From NCBI RefSeq assembly GCF_037975245.1, contig NC_092579.1, positions 26,461,666 to 26,525,665 on the forward strand: DNA of 64,000 nucleotides. Direction: 5' to 3'. This DNA is from Apostichopus japonicus. Lineage: Eukaryota > Echinodermata > Holothuroidea > Aspidochirotida > Stichopodidae. Shown here one piece after another: positions 15,001-24,036 of the stretch; position 1 is the first letter of the stretch, and each line of letters begins with the position of its first letter. A model generated the notes under the pieces. It saw nothing but the letters and a program-made list of their open reading frames with translations. It did no database searches and was not told where the DNA came from. Made by a program: the position numbers and the translations under genes.

Positions 15001-18000
15001 TTGTCGAAATTAATGGAAACTTCCAGGATCCAGATACATTAAAGTTCAACCTGCAAGTTGGTTAAAATAAGAAATTTAGAAAAAATAGGGGAAACTGGTA
15101 TTCTTTCAAAAGGGTATTCTTTCAAAAGGATTCGAGTGAAAAGTTTGTTATGAAACCAGCTGGCATAGCTACAGCCAGTGTGTTTCTTTTACATGATCCT
15201 GATGTAATGTTGAGTCATCAGCATTAATTAATGCTTAATTAATGCTTAAGTCTTCCGTTCCTTTCTTCACCAGATTCTGACGATGAGGTCGTTAGAGGTA
15301 TTAACTTCAAGGCCAAGATTGCCCCTTCTGATAACGCATCTGCAGAGAATGAACTCAGAAAGGAAATAAGGTTAGTCGTCAAACACCTCACTAGTCACAG
15401 GTGGATTGGCCTACCGGCTTGGGAACTGGTGTACTGCTGGGTCCAAGTCACTGCAGGTGCCGCAAGGTCGTGGTGCTTCAGACCTGAATTCCTCATGGTC
15501 ATGAGTTATCAGATAGTCCGCTTTTTTAACAGTACAACCATTTAGAATTTTGAATACAGAAAGTTTTGCACCCCACAATTTAATGTGTTTAATGTCTTTC
15601 CCTGGCAAGCCGTGAAACCTTTTCCGCATAATTAATTATTCACCAGTAAGATTTTCGGTTAGCAAATTGCTCTAAATTACCTTATCTTCCGAAGACATTC
15701 CTGTATGCTAACACAGTGTTGTAGCAACGTTAATGGAAAATGTAGCTGTACCATCTAAAGTCATCGATAGTATGATTATATCCTTCTCGGATGCCAACGG
15801 GTCGTCCTCGAGGAAAGTTTTAGTTTGTGTTTGTGTTTTTATGGCTAGCTGTTGTCTTTCTTTATTTCTCTTCCAGCAAAGATATGTTTGGTAAGATGGA
15901 GATTCTTGGTCAGTTTAACCTCGGTTTCATCATCACCAGACTAGCCGATGATTTATTTATTATTGATCAGGTAAGGATCTGCAGAACAATAAGGTTTATT
16001 GATATTTTAGTTTAATCATACATACGTTAATAATAGTGTCTGTCCATGGTTAGTGTGCCCTTGAATGGCACATGCATACACTCTGCTATACTATATTGCA
16101 CTATTTTATAAATTGAAAAAATGATAATTTAATCTTCAAAGAGACATTACAATTGAAAATGCTATCAATTACAGCAGTATTGCCTTTCTGAAAGTACCAA
16201 TTGTGGTATTTAAACTTTCTTTAATATTAGGAGAAATCTCTTATTTTGGTTCATGCCATTGTTGCATACTACAGTATGCTATTGCCTCTATGTGTATTAT
16301 GACATTAGTATGTGCAATTAGAGCTAATGAAATTAAGGGATAAGCAATTGTCTATGGAGAATTGGTTGTGATTGTTTGACTGTGTAATCATGAAGGTAAA
16401 AGTGTCATGGTAGCCAGGGGGGGGGGTGAGTGGAGGGGGGTGCAAGTAAATTGTTGGGTTAACCTTAATATTTTTTATCTTCTTTCTTCTTGTCAGCATG
16501 CTACAGATGAAAAATACAATTTTGAAACTTTGCAGAAAAATACAGTCTTACAAGGACAAAAACTTATTCAGTAAGTTTACTCATCATTTCCACACATACT
16601 TTATTTTATATGAGAAAATGTTCTTCCATTAGTTGATGGGTGTAAATCACTAAATTTATAGATACCTCTTGTATAAGAAACAGAGTTATTGTATTTGATT
16701 TATCAACCCTCAGCTTGAAATTTTTACTTACGATGCTGAATCACATAGTTCGCCTAAACCCATAACAGAGTTGTTAATCTATTCCTGATCTGTTTATATA
16801 TATATCTGATACAGGCCAATGGCACTAGAACTAACAGCTGTGAATGAATCCATCCTATTGGACAACATCAACATATTTAAGAAGAATGGGTTTGACTTCC
16901 AAATCAATGAAGAAGGTAACTGTGGTTATTCTTTGTTGTTGTGTATTCAGCACTCTGTAATTGATTGATACACTTCACACAACATTTCTTACAATTCTGC
17001 GATCCCTAAGGGCAGTGTTGTTGTTGACTCGAGTCAATGTGCTTGGATCCATATAGGAAGTAATGACTGTATGATTGAATTGTTTGCATAACTGTTTAGA
17101 GCGTATCAAGATGAAGTGTCAAAAGTCAGGTCAGTTAAATTCAAGAATTCAGACTTTGTGAGTCAGAGTGATAAGGAACTCTTATACTGATCATATACCA
17201 ACATTTTGGGATGAAATCTGCAACTCCATGGATTCCCAACTTCTATCTGACTTGTAACTTGATTTGCATAAAATCAAATGACTTGTGACTTGACTTGACT
17301 TAAGAAACATTGACTTGCGATAAAATCAAATGACTTGTAACTTGACCTTTCTGGACTTGAGAAACTTTGACTTGAATTGACTTTCGATAAAATCAAAAAT
17401 GACTTGTGACTTGACTTGAGTAAAGTTGACTTGAATTGACCTGTTTTAAATTCAAATGACTTGTGACTTGAGTAAAGTTGACTTGTGATAAAATCAAATG
17501 ACTTGTGACTTGAGTAAAGTTGACTTGTGATAAAATCAAATGACTTGTGACTTGACTTGAGAAACGTTGACTTGCGATAAAATCAAATGACTTGTGACTT
17601 GACTTGAGTAAAGTTGACTTGAATTGACTTGTGGTAAAATCAAATGACTTGTGACTTGACTTTAATAAAGTTGACTTGAATTGATTTGTGATAAAATCAA
17701 ATGACTTGTGACTTGATTTGATCATTAATGATGATTTGGTTACAACGCTGCTTGAACGGTGATATTTGTGATGTTTTGATCCTTGTAGCTCCCTCCACTC
17801 AGAAAGTAAAGCTGACATCTGTACCGGTCAGCAGAAACTGGACGTTCAGTAAGGAAGATGTCGATGAGCTCATCTTTATGCTCAGCGATGCCCCAGTAAG
17901 TAGACATCTGGGGTTAACAGGTTCTTTGATAAACCTTAACGTCATTTGATGAGCTGATAGGTCTTTAAATAATCTGAGGATAATAACACTGACTCCGTGG

Positions 18001-20368
18001 GGGGGGGGGGCAGGTAGACATCTAGGGATGGAGGGCAGTCATCAATCATAATTTTCAACATACTTATATCATGTGTTTCTGTGTATTCTAACAATCTAAT
18101 AAAGTGATGACTTGAGCGAGCCATTCTCAAGGAATGCAGTGTGCAGTGTTTTTCATTTTTAGAAATGGTGTTGTGACTGGGGGTTATTAACATGAGTTAT
18201 GAACATTACTACAGTAGTAAATGGTATGATCAAGATTCCTATCACATCTCTGGATATTTGCATAATCTGAATAATTTGTCATTTGATGCTACTCTCTTGA
18301 TCTCATATTATTTCATTTATGGTCATGTTACTCATGTAACAATACTTTAATCTAACTGCACTACATGTAAAGGTATCTAACTCAATACTCTATGCACGAT
18401 CACTTTTAGGGAGTCCACTGCCGTCCGTCGAGGGTGAGACAGATGTTCGCTTCTCGAGCTTGCCGCAAGTCTGTAATGATTGGCACAGCACTCTCCAGAG
18501 CGGATATGACAAAGGTACTTCAGTAGTATTATCGTTAGTCCGCATCTGAATTAGAACTATTGTATATTTTTAGAGGTTACATGTATTGTCTCTTGCTTTT
18601 TCTTCTTTGTGAGCGGGAGGAGGGGGTTTGGATTGTTGGCTGCTTTTTAGAAATGGTTTACATAAAGTGGTTTACATCAAAGTTTTAGAAGTGGTTTACA
18701 TCAAAGTTAACTTTCAAGTTTATAGACCATCTTTATAAATACATCTAGTTATATTGTGATAATAACCTGGTAACTGTTTTGAAAATTTTGATTATAATGA
18801 ATCTCTTACTTGCTCCAACCCCTTTCTGATGCCCATTTCACTTTTCACTTTTTCAACTCACAATAAGCAACATTTCCCATGTTTTTGCTACATTCGGCAT
18901 ATTTCTGGACGATTTATTGTCCTGTTTCTGGCAATCACATCTATCAATGGTTGTCAACATTACTAAATTCAGATCTTTTTGGTAGAGTACTTAAGTAAAA
19001 ACTCTAAAATTTCAGCTGTGACTGGATTCAACCACAAAATCTGTCCAAGTCAGTGTGTTTTCTCTTCACTCCTTGTCACTTGTTGATTTTGTTATTTTTT
19101 TGTTTATATTATCACATTTCTTACTACTACTTTCCACTCATATCAACTTCCTTTTTCTAATGCAATATTGAATCTAATAATGTGACTGTTTTTCTCTCTT
19201 TTTAATATTTAGTTAGTGAAGCACATGGGTGAGATTGAGCAACCATGGGTGAGTCAGACATGTTCTTGCTATTAATGTCATTTTATGCTGTAAGGTAAAA
19301 CAACAGAATTTGTAGATATTATATCATAATAGTCATTTGTTTGTCATTTGTCTCATCTAACAAGTAATCAAATTTAATCAATAAACAAACACAAAAACAT
19401 AAAAAGTAAAAATCTTGTAAGGTTTATTTTTAAGGGTATGTTAGATTTTTTTTTTTCTTGTTGACTTCATCAATGTTACCTGCAAACCTAAGATATGAGA
19501 TTAAGGTTAATTTCAATATCTGGTTAGCCTCCTTGTAGATTCCAATAAAGATGTTATTCTTTGAATGTGACAATACTGGCTGATAATTTTGTATGAAACG
19601 TCTCTCATTTGCACAGTAACTCAAAAATTGACTTCTTGCTCCTGTGGGTGGATGTATCAAGTCTGTAGTTTACCTGTATAGTATAGATGCTGCGTTCATC
19701 TCAAAAATGGCATTTTCTAAAGCCCAGGTATTCCACCCCGTTTTTGTTTGGTGACCCCAAAATTCACCATCTTCATCTTGGCAATCCTCTAGTTGTGGAT
19801 GTTGTAGGCCTGAGGAAGGTGTCAACCGGGGAGGAAATAACCCCTCCACTTTGAGAATTTTTTAATATGATTTAGGATGCTTAGTTGCAAAATGTTGTTA
19901 TATATTCTACAAATATCTACAATTACTTTTTTGTTCCTCCCAATTTTCTTTTGGAAAACCCTGTAAAATTGTTTTGTGTACCAGAAGAAAAAAAGGTGAG
20001 AACACCCACTTTGAAAACCGGGGTCTAAGGGTCCATCAGGGAATAGATAGATATGCCATTAATATCATGCAAATTGGACTGTTAACTACTTTAGACTCTT
20101 GTCTTGTGACTGATGTCCTGAATTAAATAGTCAATTTTTGTTTAACTTTCCTTGGAATAGACCAAATTAATGGTTGGTATGCACATTTTTTTTGTATCTT
20201 TATTCACTAACTCTTGTCAAGAAAGACTGGATCTTTAGTAGTCTTTAGATATTTTACGTTTTGGTTTCATTACGAAAAACAAATTTTTGTCCTTTTTCCG
20301 TTTAGAATTGTCCACATGGCCGACCAACCATGAGACATCTATTTAACTTGAATCTACTCCCTGACTGA
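1..20368 (+). CDS. PMS2: PMS2, DNA mismatch repair endonuclease (MutL homologue); 5' end outside the window
   Basis: Subunit of MutL-alpha (with MLH1), which nicks the discontinuous strand after MutS recognises a mismatch in the nucleus. Exons, all with AG/GT borders: 1-154, 338-424, 1708-1810, 2476-2578, 2947-3027, 3528-3616, 4022-4100, 6087-6181, 7036-7135, 8227-8311, 8688-8767, 9537-9727, 10375-10454, 12216-12730, 13681-13777, 15274-15370, 15877-15970, 16497-16570, 16815-16915, 17789-17895, 18410-18514, 19213-19248, 20306-20368 (TGA). They total 2616 bases, 872 codons, in frame throughout; human PMS2 is 862 residues. Numbering from base 1, GHKL ATPase motifs are [11 protein letters not shown] (38-48), DNGSG (67-71) and FGFRGEAL (101-108). 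The metal-binding nuclease motif [12 protein letters not shown] is at 709-720, SRACR near 819-823 and CPHGRP at 853-858. The first exon matches the vertebrate second exon, so the true start probably lies upstream, although an in-frame ATG occurs at 22. Ends of exons 8, 12 and 13 are the least conserved. No frame break is seen, so the gene looks functional. Confidence 0.97.
470..860 (-). mobile_element. tRNA-derived SINE (minus strand) inserted in a 50-bp tandem repeat
   Basis: Read on the minus strand from 745 downwards, the sequence starts like a tRNA: a box A-like TTAGCTCAGTGGTTAACGCC followed by box B-like AGTTCGAGTCACTCC at about 675-690. The body then runs to about 505. The distal segment (505-620) recurs at 25836-25945 in a GFER intron without the tRNA head, as expected for a 5'-truncated SINE copy. 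On both sides lie copies of a 50-bp unit ending 'atgctatgatcacacacc' (477-495, about 741-790, 791-840), so the element probably interrupted a short tandem repeat. Lies inside a PMS2 intron. Confidence 0.65.
1977..2245. repeat. Tandem pair of AGGTCA-rich repeat units in a PMS2 intron
   Basis: Two diverged copies of a unit of about 130 bases lie at about 1983-2107 and 2108-2245. Both contain 'gtgtagaagtaccacatt' and 'cattTGGGGTCA'. Each unit holds several AGGTCA-type hexamers, including AGGTCAAAGGTCA at 2047-2059 (a direct repeat with one-base spacing, the DR1 layout bound by nuclear receptors) and AGGTCAAATGTCA at 2193-2205. Related sequence recurs at 43461-43490 and 50969-51160. Seen directly: the repeats and hexamers. 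Any receptor binding is inference. Confidence 0.7.
4275..4618 (+). mobile_element. hAT-like nonautonomous element, family with GCGCCACC/GGTTGGCGC hairpin core
   Basis: Begins CAGGGGCGTTTCCAGG, a typical hAT-type terminal sequence. It contains the hairpin core 'agcggagcgccacc'...'ggttggcgcgcagcgtac', followed by about 230 bases ending near 'cacttttcaaggttt'. A second copy in reverse orientation lies at 52497-52868 and shares the whole stretch, including the segment around 4421-4610. The 3' end beyond 4618 is not shared, so this copy is probably truncated or the end is unrecognised. Intronic in PMS2; no coding capacity. Confidence 0.6.
4939..5190 (+). mobile_element. hAT-like MITE fragment (CAGGCGCGTAGC type)
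   Basis: Starts CAGGCGCGTAGCGAGGAATTTGCC and carries the shared core 'actatctaagcgtagcaccacc'/'gttggcgcgaagcgta', then 'cctcccagatcgctggaaatg'. It ends in a G/C-rich run near 5160-5185 without a clear terminal repeat, so the right end is lost. It is the same subfamily as the complete copy at 5260-5554 immediately downstream and the inverted copy near 51740-51938. Confidence 0.6.
5260..5554 (+). mobile_element. Complete hAT-like MITE with near-perfect 8-bp target duplication
   Basis: Terminal inverted repeats are CAGGCGCTTAGCCAGG at the left and CCTTGGCTACGCGCCTG at the right. Flanks are 'catataca' (5252-5259) and 'cataaaca' (5555-5562), matching at 7 of 8 positions, the target duplication length of hAT elements. 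The inside has the GCGCCACC/GGTTGGCGC hairpin core and a poly-G run near the right end. Length 295 bases, no ORF. It lies in the PMS2 intron between 4100 and 6087. Confidence 0.75.
5640..5962. repeat. Pyrimidine-rich tract ending in a hAT-like terminus
   Basis: 5760-5920 is almost pure pyrimidine (T/C) on the + strand. It is followed by a G/C-rich run and CCCTGGATACGCGCCTG at about 5942-5958, which resembles the right end of the neighbouring MITEs. No matching left end or target duplication was found. Long frames across it are artefacts of the low complexity. Confidence 0.45.
6540..7035 (+). repeat. AT-rich minisatellite carrying repeated copies of a PMS2 splice acceptor
   Basis: Degenerate tandem units of roughly 60-65 bases of the form 'aggatat(c)aagatatttatttactgataacacaaatatctgatatttattgattgtttgt' recur about eight times. 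Copies of 'ttctaggatatca' occur near 6657, 6786 and 6906 and finally at 7030, where TCTAG/GATATCAGG is the true acceptor of the 7036-7135 PMS2 exon. The array therefore runs up to and includes the start of a coding exon. Confidence 0.8.
7450..7830. other. PMS2 intron segment with C- and G-rich inverted pair
   Basis: A 'ccccccccacgaaccccctgtgg' stretch near 7478-7500 is complemented by 'gcacccccTGGGGgggggggttcatgcaaccc' near 7788-7820, with 'cacgaaccccc' and 'cacaaacccc' also nearby. This suggests a small degraded inverted-repeat element of about 350 bases. No target duplication was identified. No gene content is seen in the rest of this intron (7136-8226). Confidence 0.3.
9888..10019. repeat. 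66-bp perfect tandem duplication in a PMS2 intron
   Basis: The unit running from 'aatatacatcggtgatgttg' to 'ccaaaagagtttcgaac' occurs twice head to tail with no visible differences. This implies a recent duplication or an assembly duplication. Confidence 0.85.
10858..11762. repeat. 43-bp minisatellite, about 21 copies, in a PMS2 intron
   Basis: Unit 'attaggttgtacttgaggtt'+'tagtagggcattgaatatgttct' (43 bases) is repeated about 21 times with scattered substitutions such as gaggtt/aaggtt/ttaggtt, and a few units one base shorter. One further unit sits at about 12090-12131, separated by a 325-base non-repetitive insert. It is not a CRISPR: there are no unique spacers and the host is eukaryotic. 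Confidence 0.92.
11763..12089. mobile_element. Probable MITE insertion splitting the 43-bp minisatellite
   Basis: About 325 bases of unrelated AT-rich DNA interrupt the array between 11762 and 12090. The ends read 'tatacaacacctaattg' and 'cattatttgtata', weakly inverted, and there is an internal hairpin 'gaatggtttccattc' near 11987-12001. Absence of repeat units inside and their resumption afterwards indicates insertion. No ORF; family not recognised. Confidence 0.5.
12216..12730 (+). CDS. PMS2: PMS2 large linker exon
   Basis: This 515-base exon encodes residues 443-614 of the partial protein, the poorly conserved, presumably disordered linker between the N-terminal ATPase and the C-terminal dimerisation/endonuclease domain. 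It is rich in Ser, Thr, Glu and Asp. It contains a lysine-rich KRIK-type stretch near its start and another near its end, as expected for nuclear targeting but not proven. The acceptor is a TTTGATTTTCAG tract ending at 12215 and the donor GTAAGT is at 12731; an ORF continues past the donor to 12841, but that part is intron. The corresponding vertebrate region is also one large exon. Confidence 0.93.
12892..13253. repeat. Dispersed 362-bp repeat, copy 1 (family R1)
   Basis: Closely matches 21230-21590 in the same orientation, including 'aatctgacctagtttt', 'gtgttagacaccaccatcga', 'cacagcttgctaccgtcgg' and 'cacacggtttggggcgagtc'. Ends are weakly inverted: GAAnACTcGCGC at the left versus GGGCGAGTCcTCAATG at the right, with the same pattern in copy 2, suggesting a short-TIR DNA element. 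Lies in the PMS2 intron after the linker exon. Confidence 0.75.
14600..14940 (+). mobile_element. tRNA-Ser/Leu-like SINE in a PMS2 intron
   Basis: A box A-like 'tggtcaagtggttaaggcag' (about 14628-14647) and box B-like 'ggttcaaatcctggcc' (about 14671-14686) form a class-II tRNA-like head. It is followed by a tRNA-unrelated body of about 200 bases and a tail 'ttttataaatcctcaatatt' with ATT repeats at about 14901-14935. No intact tRNA cloverleaf end or CCA-compatible acceptor stem is seen, so this is a retroposon rather than a tRNA gene. Same strand as PMS2. Confidence 0.8.
15274..20368 (+). CDS. PMS2: PMS2 C-terminal endonuclease/dimerisation exons
   Basis: Nine exons encode the MutL C-terminal domain. 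The catalytic motif DQHA(X)2E(X)4E is split by the intron between 15970 and 16497, with DQ in one exon and [10 protein letters not shown] in the next. The last exons carry the conserved cysteine-containing zinc-binding segments [16 protein letters not shown] and CPHGRP. The protein ends shortly after [10 protein letters not shown] with a 13-residue tail. All key metal ligands known from the family are present, so nicking activity is expected. This entry is the C-terminal part of the whole-gene PMS2 entry. Confidence 0.95.
17225..17728. repeat. TGACTTG minisatellite in a PMS2 intron
   Basis: Degenerate tandem units built from 'aaaatcaaatgacttgtgac' and 'ttgacttgagtaaagttgac' (roughly 30- and 55-base periods) run through the region. 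The array ends about 60 bases upstream of the next PMS2 exon at 17789. Minus-strand open frames across it simply read the repeat. Confidence 0.88.
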
Positions 20369-21229
20369 CGAGTTACCTGATAAAGTGAAACCAAGGGAGA
20401 GCCCTTAGTGTTTGACTGGCCTGGACAGAGGGCTTTGATACCTGGCCACTAGTCCCTGGATGTCTGACTGACCTGGGTACCTGTCCATTGATGCCTGGCT
20501 GACCTGGTTACAGGGACTTGATATCTCTTTGCAAAAGTAGCGATTGTGTTCACAACCAATCTGTGTTGTTTTGTGTCGAACTGTTGATAGCAGGCAACCA
20601 TGGTTACAAGCTCAATAACTAATACAAGCAAGATGTCGACATCAATGTGGCCACCCTTTGAGGAAATCGTCTTGAAATGTTGTTGTTGAAGCTACAGAAC
20701 AAATGACATGTTAGATTATAGGGGTTGAACTCGGTGCTATACATAATGTGGGTGAGTATTCCACATGTCAAGCACAACATTAACAAGATCATACCAGGAA
20801 ATAAAAAGCTTTAGAAGAACATGAGATTGTGACCGGTCGGTCTGAGTTATGAAGGATTTGGCAAAATATGAGTAGCCTTGAAAAAAACATACCACATCTA
20901 GAGTAAGAACACTTGATATTGAAATGGCTTTTTTCACCTATCAATAATTTCCAGATTGTTAGCAGTATTAGTTGAAATGCAGTTTCTTTTCCTCGTTGCT
21001 TGTCATATAAAGGCTCTATAAGTACACAACACAGCACGCTTATTCATTTTTAACAGGGTCACTTAAACTGGCTTAACTTTGACCCCTTAAGTAAATAGAC
21101 TGACCTTCATGTGTCCCCTCCTAAGAGGTTTATTGGGACCATTTTTCACCTTGGTAATGAAAACAGTTGCAAGTTTCAATGGATATCTTCTCAATATGAC
21201 AATAAAACTGTTGAACTTTCATAGGGTTA
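20369..21229 (+). other. PMS2 3' UTR and downstream region
   Basis: No coding features. Candidate polyadenylation signals AATAAA occur at 20800-20805, followed by a GT-rich stretch ('gattgtgaccggtcggtctg') about 25 bases downstream, and at 21201-21206. The first is the better-supported end of the PMS2 transcript. A degenerate 'tggacagag / cctggc / tgactgacct' repeat is visible near 20410-20515. Confidence 0.45.
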
Positions 21230-21590
21230 TAGGGTGTGAAGACTTGCGCACAAAGAAACGTCTCATGCCTGTAATCTGACCTAGTTTCGAATGAGGTGTA
21301 ACAGAAGTGTTAGACACCACCATCGATACCAGAAAATACACACACAGCTTGCTACCGTCGGTTATTAGACACTAGTGCACAGTCAGTACATACAGCTACG
21401 GTCAATACCCACAACACAGTGAAGATATAATAGCAGCGATGGACATCTCAGATCTAGATAAAAGATTACAAGGTATCACGTTTCATTACTATCTGCATTT
21501 TGTAACGGCACGAACAAAACGTCATTTGCAAGCAACGGAAAGTTAACTTTTTCAGATGGTCGCACACGGTTTGGGGCGAGTCTTCAATGC
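21230..21590. repeat. Dispersed 362-bp repeat, copy 2 (family R1)
   Basis: Second copy of the element at 12892-13253, same orientation, with mostly single-base differences and small indels. Left end 'gtgaagacttgcgc' and right end 'gcgagtcttcaatg' are imperfect inverted repeats of about 12 bases. Confidence 0.75.
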
Positions 21591-24036
21591 AATATAACCG
21601 TTCAACTGTCCACAAGGCACAGAGAGTAGTATAATTAAGCACAATATTAACAAATTATCATGTGATATTTCATTACTGTCTTTTTGCCTGCTTTACTTTC
21701 TTGCATTTCTCTTCTATATTGGTTGTCCTACATATGATGCTTATTAATTTACAATAAGACAGCCTTACCACAAAGTACTCTATGCTTCTTACAAAGTACT
21801 ATATTATCGTAACAAAGTACTCTTATATTCTAGTTTCTCTAAAATATTCTAACAGTGAAGTTGTACCATGTACAGTACTCCTCTATCATAGTTTAAGTGA
21901 TGTTTCAGAAGTAAATTTATTTTGTTATTTATTTTCTAAGCTTCCCGGTGAAATTCCCAGTCCCATGCCTAGTTGCCTACATGCACCACCTGTTGAGAAA
22001 TGTTCATTTGACATTTGTATTGTTTTGTAATAACAGTGAAAAACAGCCAGTAACTGTGATGCTATAGATACACAGCTACTCTAATATGCTTTGTTTTTCT
22101 TGAAAATTTGGATTATATATTTCTACTTCAAAAGTGGATGCTTCAGAATACAAATACTTTTAATATGTAAGCGTTACAAGCGGCTGTACTGAAAGTCGGA
22201 ATGGAACCATATTCTAGTGAAGCTTTACCACGTGAAGGTTGGCTAAAGATCATGGGTAGTATCTGTTCACTTTGTAAGGTGCTCTAGATACATATTTGAC
22301 TATGATCACCCAGTCACAGTCTCGATTTAAAGGGACTGGGGCTTGAGAGTAGATCAGTCAAGCAGGAGTTTGGTTTTTGTGCCCAGGTTCTATCTTGGGT
22401 GACTTTTCTTAAAAAGTAAAGTTTTTGTTCAATATTTTGTTAATGTCTGTAAGATAGCAAATGACTCTACAAATATACAAGTAAATTTGAGAGCATCATA
22501 TTTTTCTTCATTCAATGTCCACCTCCCCCACCACCACAGAAATTTTCAGGGCTTAAATGGGTACAGCCCAAAAATTGACAAAATATGATATGATATATAC
22601 TGTATGGTACTGGATGAAGTTTATATATTTATTTTCTTCTAAGCTAACTTCAACTTCAAATTGGAGACTTGTTCGGCCTTAATAAAATATGTCATTTTGA
22701 CTGGGTCTGCCTGCAGAACTCTAGTGCCCAAATAATACAATTTTTCTACCAAATTTTGTGCAATGCACAAAATGATAAATTAAAATTATGCACTATTCAA
22801 TTTTTAAACTCATTTATTTACTCTCCTGAACTTAACATCCACATCTTGTTGGTTGGTCAGAACGTTTGACCATTCCCTGAAAGGTTTCTTAGTCTCTGCC
22901 CGAATTCTTTCAGAGAGATTGTTTTTCTCTGAAGTTTGTGTTTTTGGGACTTGCTTGATCTGCTTCTCAGAATGCTCTCCTCCTTCGCCATACTAAGCAT
23001 AGAATGAGATTTCTCTGAACGAGTAACATTTGATTCAGTGATGAAACTTATGTCAAAGTTCCTTGATTGCCATTTGTGTCAATATAGAGATATGAAATAC
23101 CTACCAACACGTTCTAGTATGTATTTTTAAATGTTTGATATTGTCAAGATACAGGGCTGTAGCCATTTAGGAGCATGGGACACGTGCCTCCTCTCATCCC
23201 ACAAACTTTTTTTCCAAATGTTTAACATAAGATAACACACAAAGTGCACACAGATGTAGTTAACATGATTGAAATGGTAGCACCAATTTGTAACTACTAT
23301 ACCCCTGCTCCTCCTTCCCTCCTAAAATTCGAATTCATTACAGGTAGAGCCTAAGTGGATGCATGAAAAGTCATATCAATACAAGGGTTTAAAAAATGGT
23401 GACAACAATTTGGCTTTGTCCTTCACACCACAAAGGCTGGCCTCGCGCCTGGTTGTTTCTATGGTTACTTTTAAGTGAAGATCGTTGCTCAAATATTAAA
23501 CTTTAATAATAATTTTAAAAAACTTTTTTAACACCACCCTGGCAACTCCTATCATCGCCCCACCACCCCCCCCCCCCAGCTCCTTCCTTAATCAATTCCG
23601 CCACGATGTTTGCCCAGGCAAGCAAAATTTGTGCAAACGCACTCAAATTGGACCATTGTAGCATTTTCCCCCTATTTATGGACCAAAGACAAATGTTATT
23701 TCACTCATTTTTGAAAGTGGGGGAGGGTGCTGCTGAGGAATTGATGATTATTATGGTGTATATGTTTCCCACATTTGGATTTTAGTATAGGCAAAACACA
23801 TGAATCGTCCTCGATCCTACCATGTGTCTCTTTCCGGTTAGTTTTGTTTCTAATCATTCAGTACTCTTAAGACCTAATTGAATTGAAGAAGGTCCGAATT
23901 TTTAATATTGGTCTTAAATGATTAAAATCACAGTTTCGAAGCGGGTACCAAACGAGCTTTCTCCGTACATCGGTCACGATCTCCGCCAACTTGTAGCAAC
24001 GCTGGCGTCCAATGGAAACGATTGCGCAATAAGAAA
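21591..24036. other. Intergenic region upstream of GFER
   Basis: Apart from the R2 repeat, no gene, RNA or full transposon is recognised. Notable features are a C-rich run near 23565-23580 and a generally AT-rich composition until about 23920, where GC content and CpG rise towards the GFER start, as expected for a broad housekeeping-type promoter. No TATA box is evident close to the start codon. Confidence 0.4.
22303..22421. repeat. Dispersed repeat R2, copy 1
   Basis: The stretch from 'gatcacccagtcacagtc' through 'gggactggggcttgagag' to 'gtgacttttcttaaaaagta' recurs at 47747-47861 with about 85-90% identity in the same orientation. No ends or coding potential recognised. Confidence 0.75.

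Noticed and set aside
17393-17818. 141-codon minus-strand frame with SHKSFDF repeats
   Set aside because: Reads through the TGACTTG minisatellite in a PMS2 intron and partly opposes a PMS2 exon.
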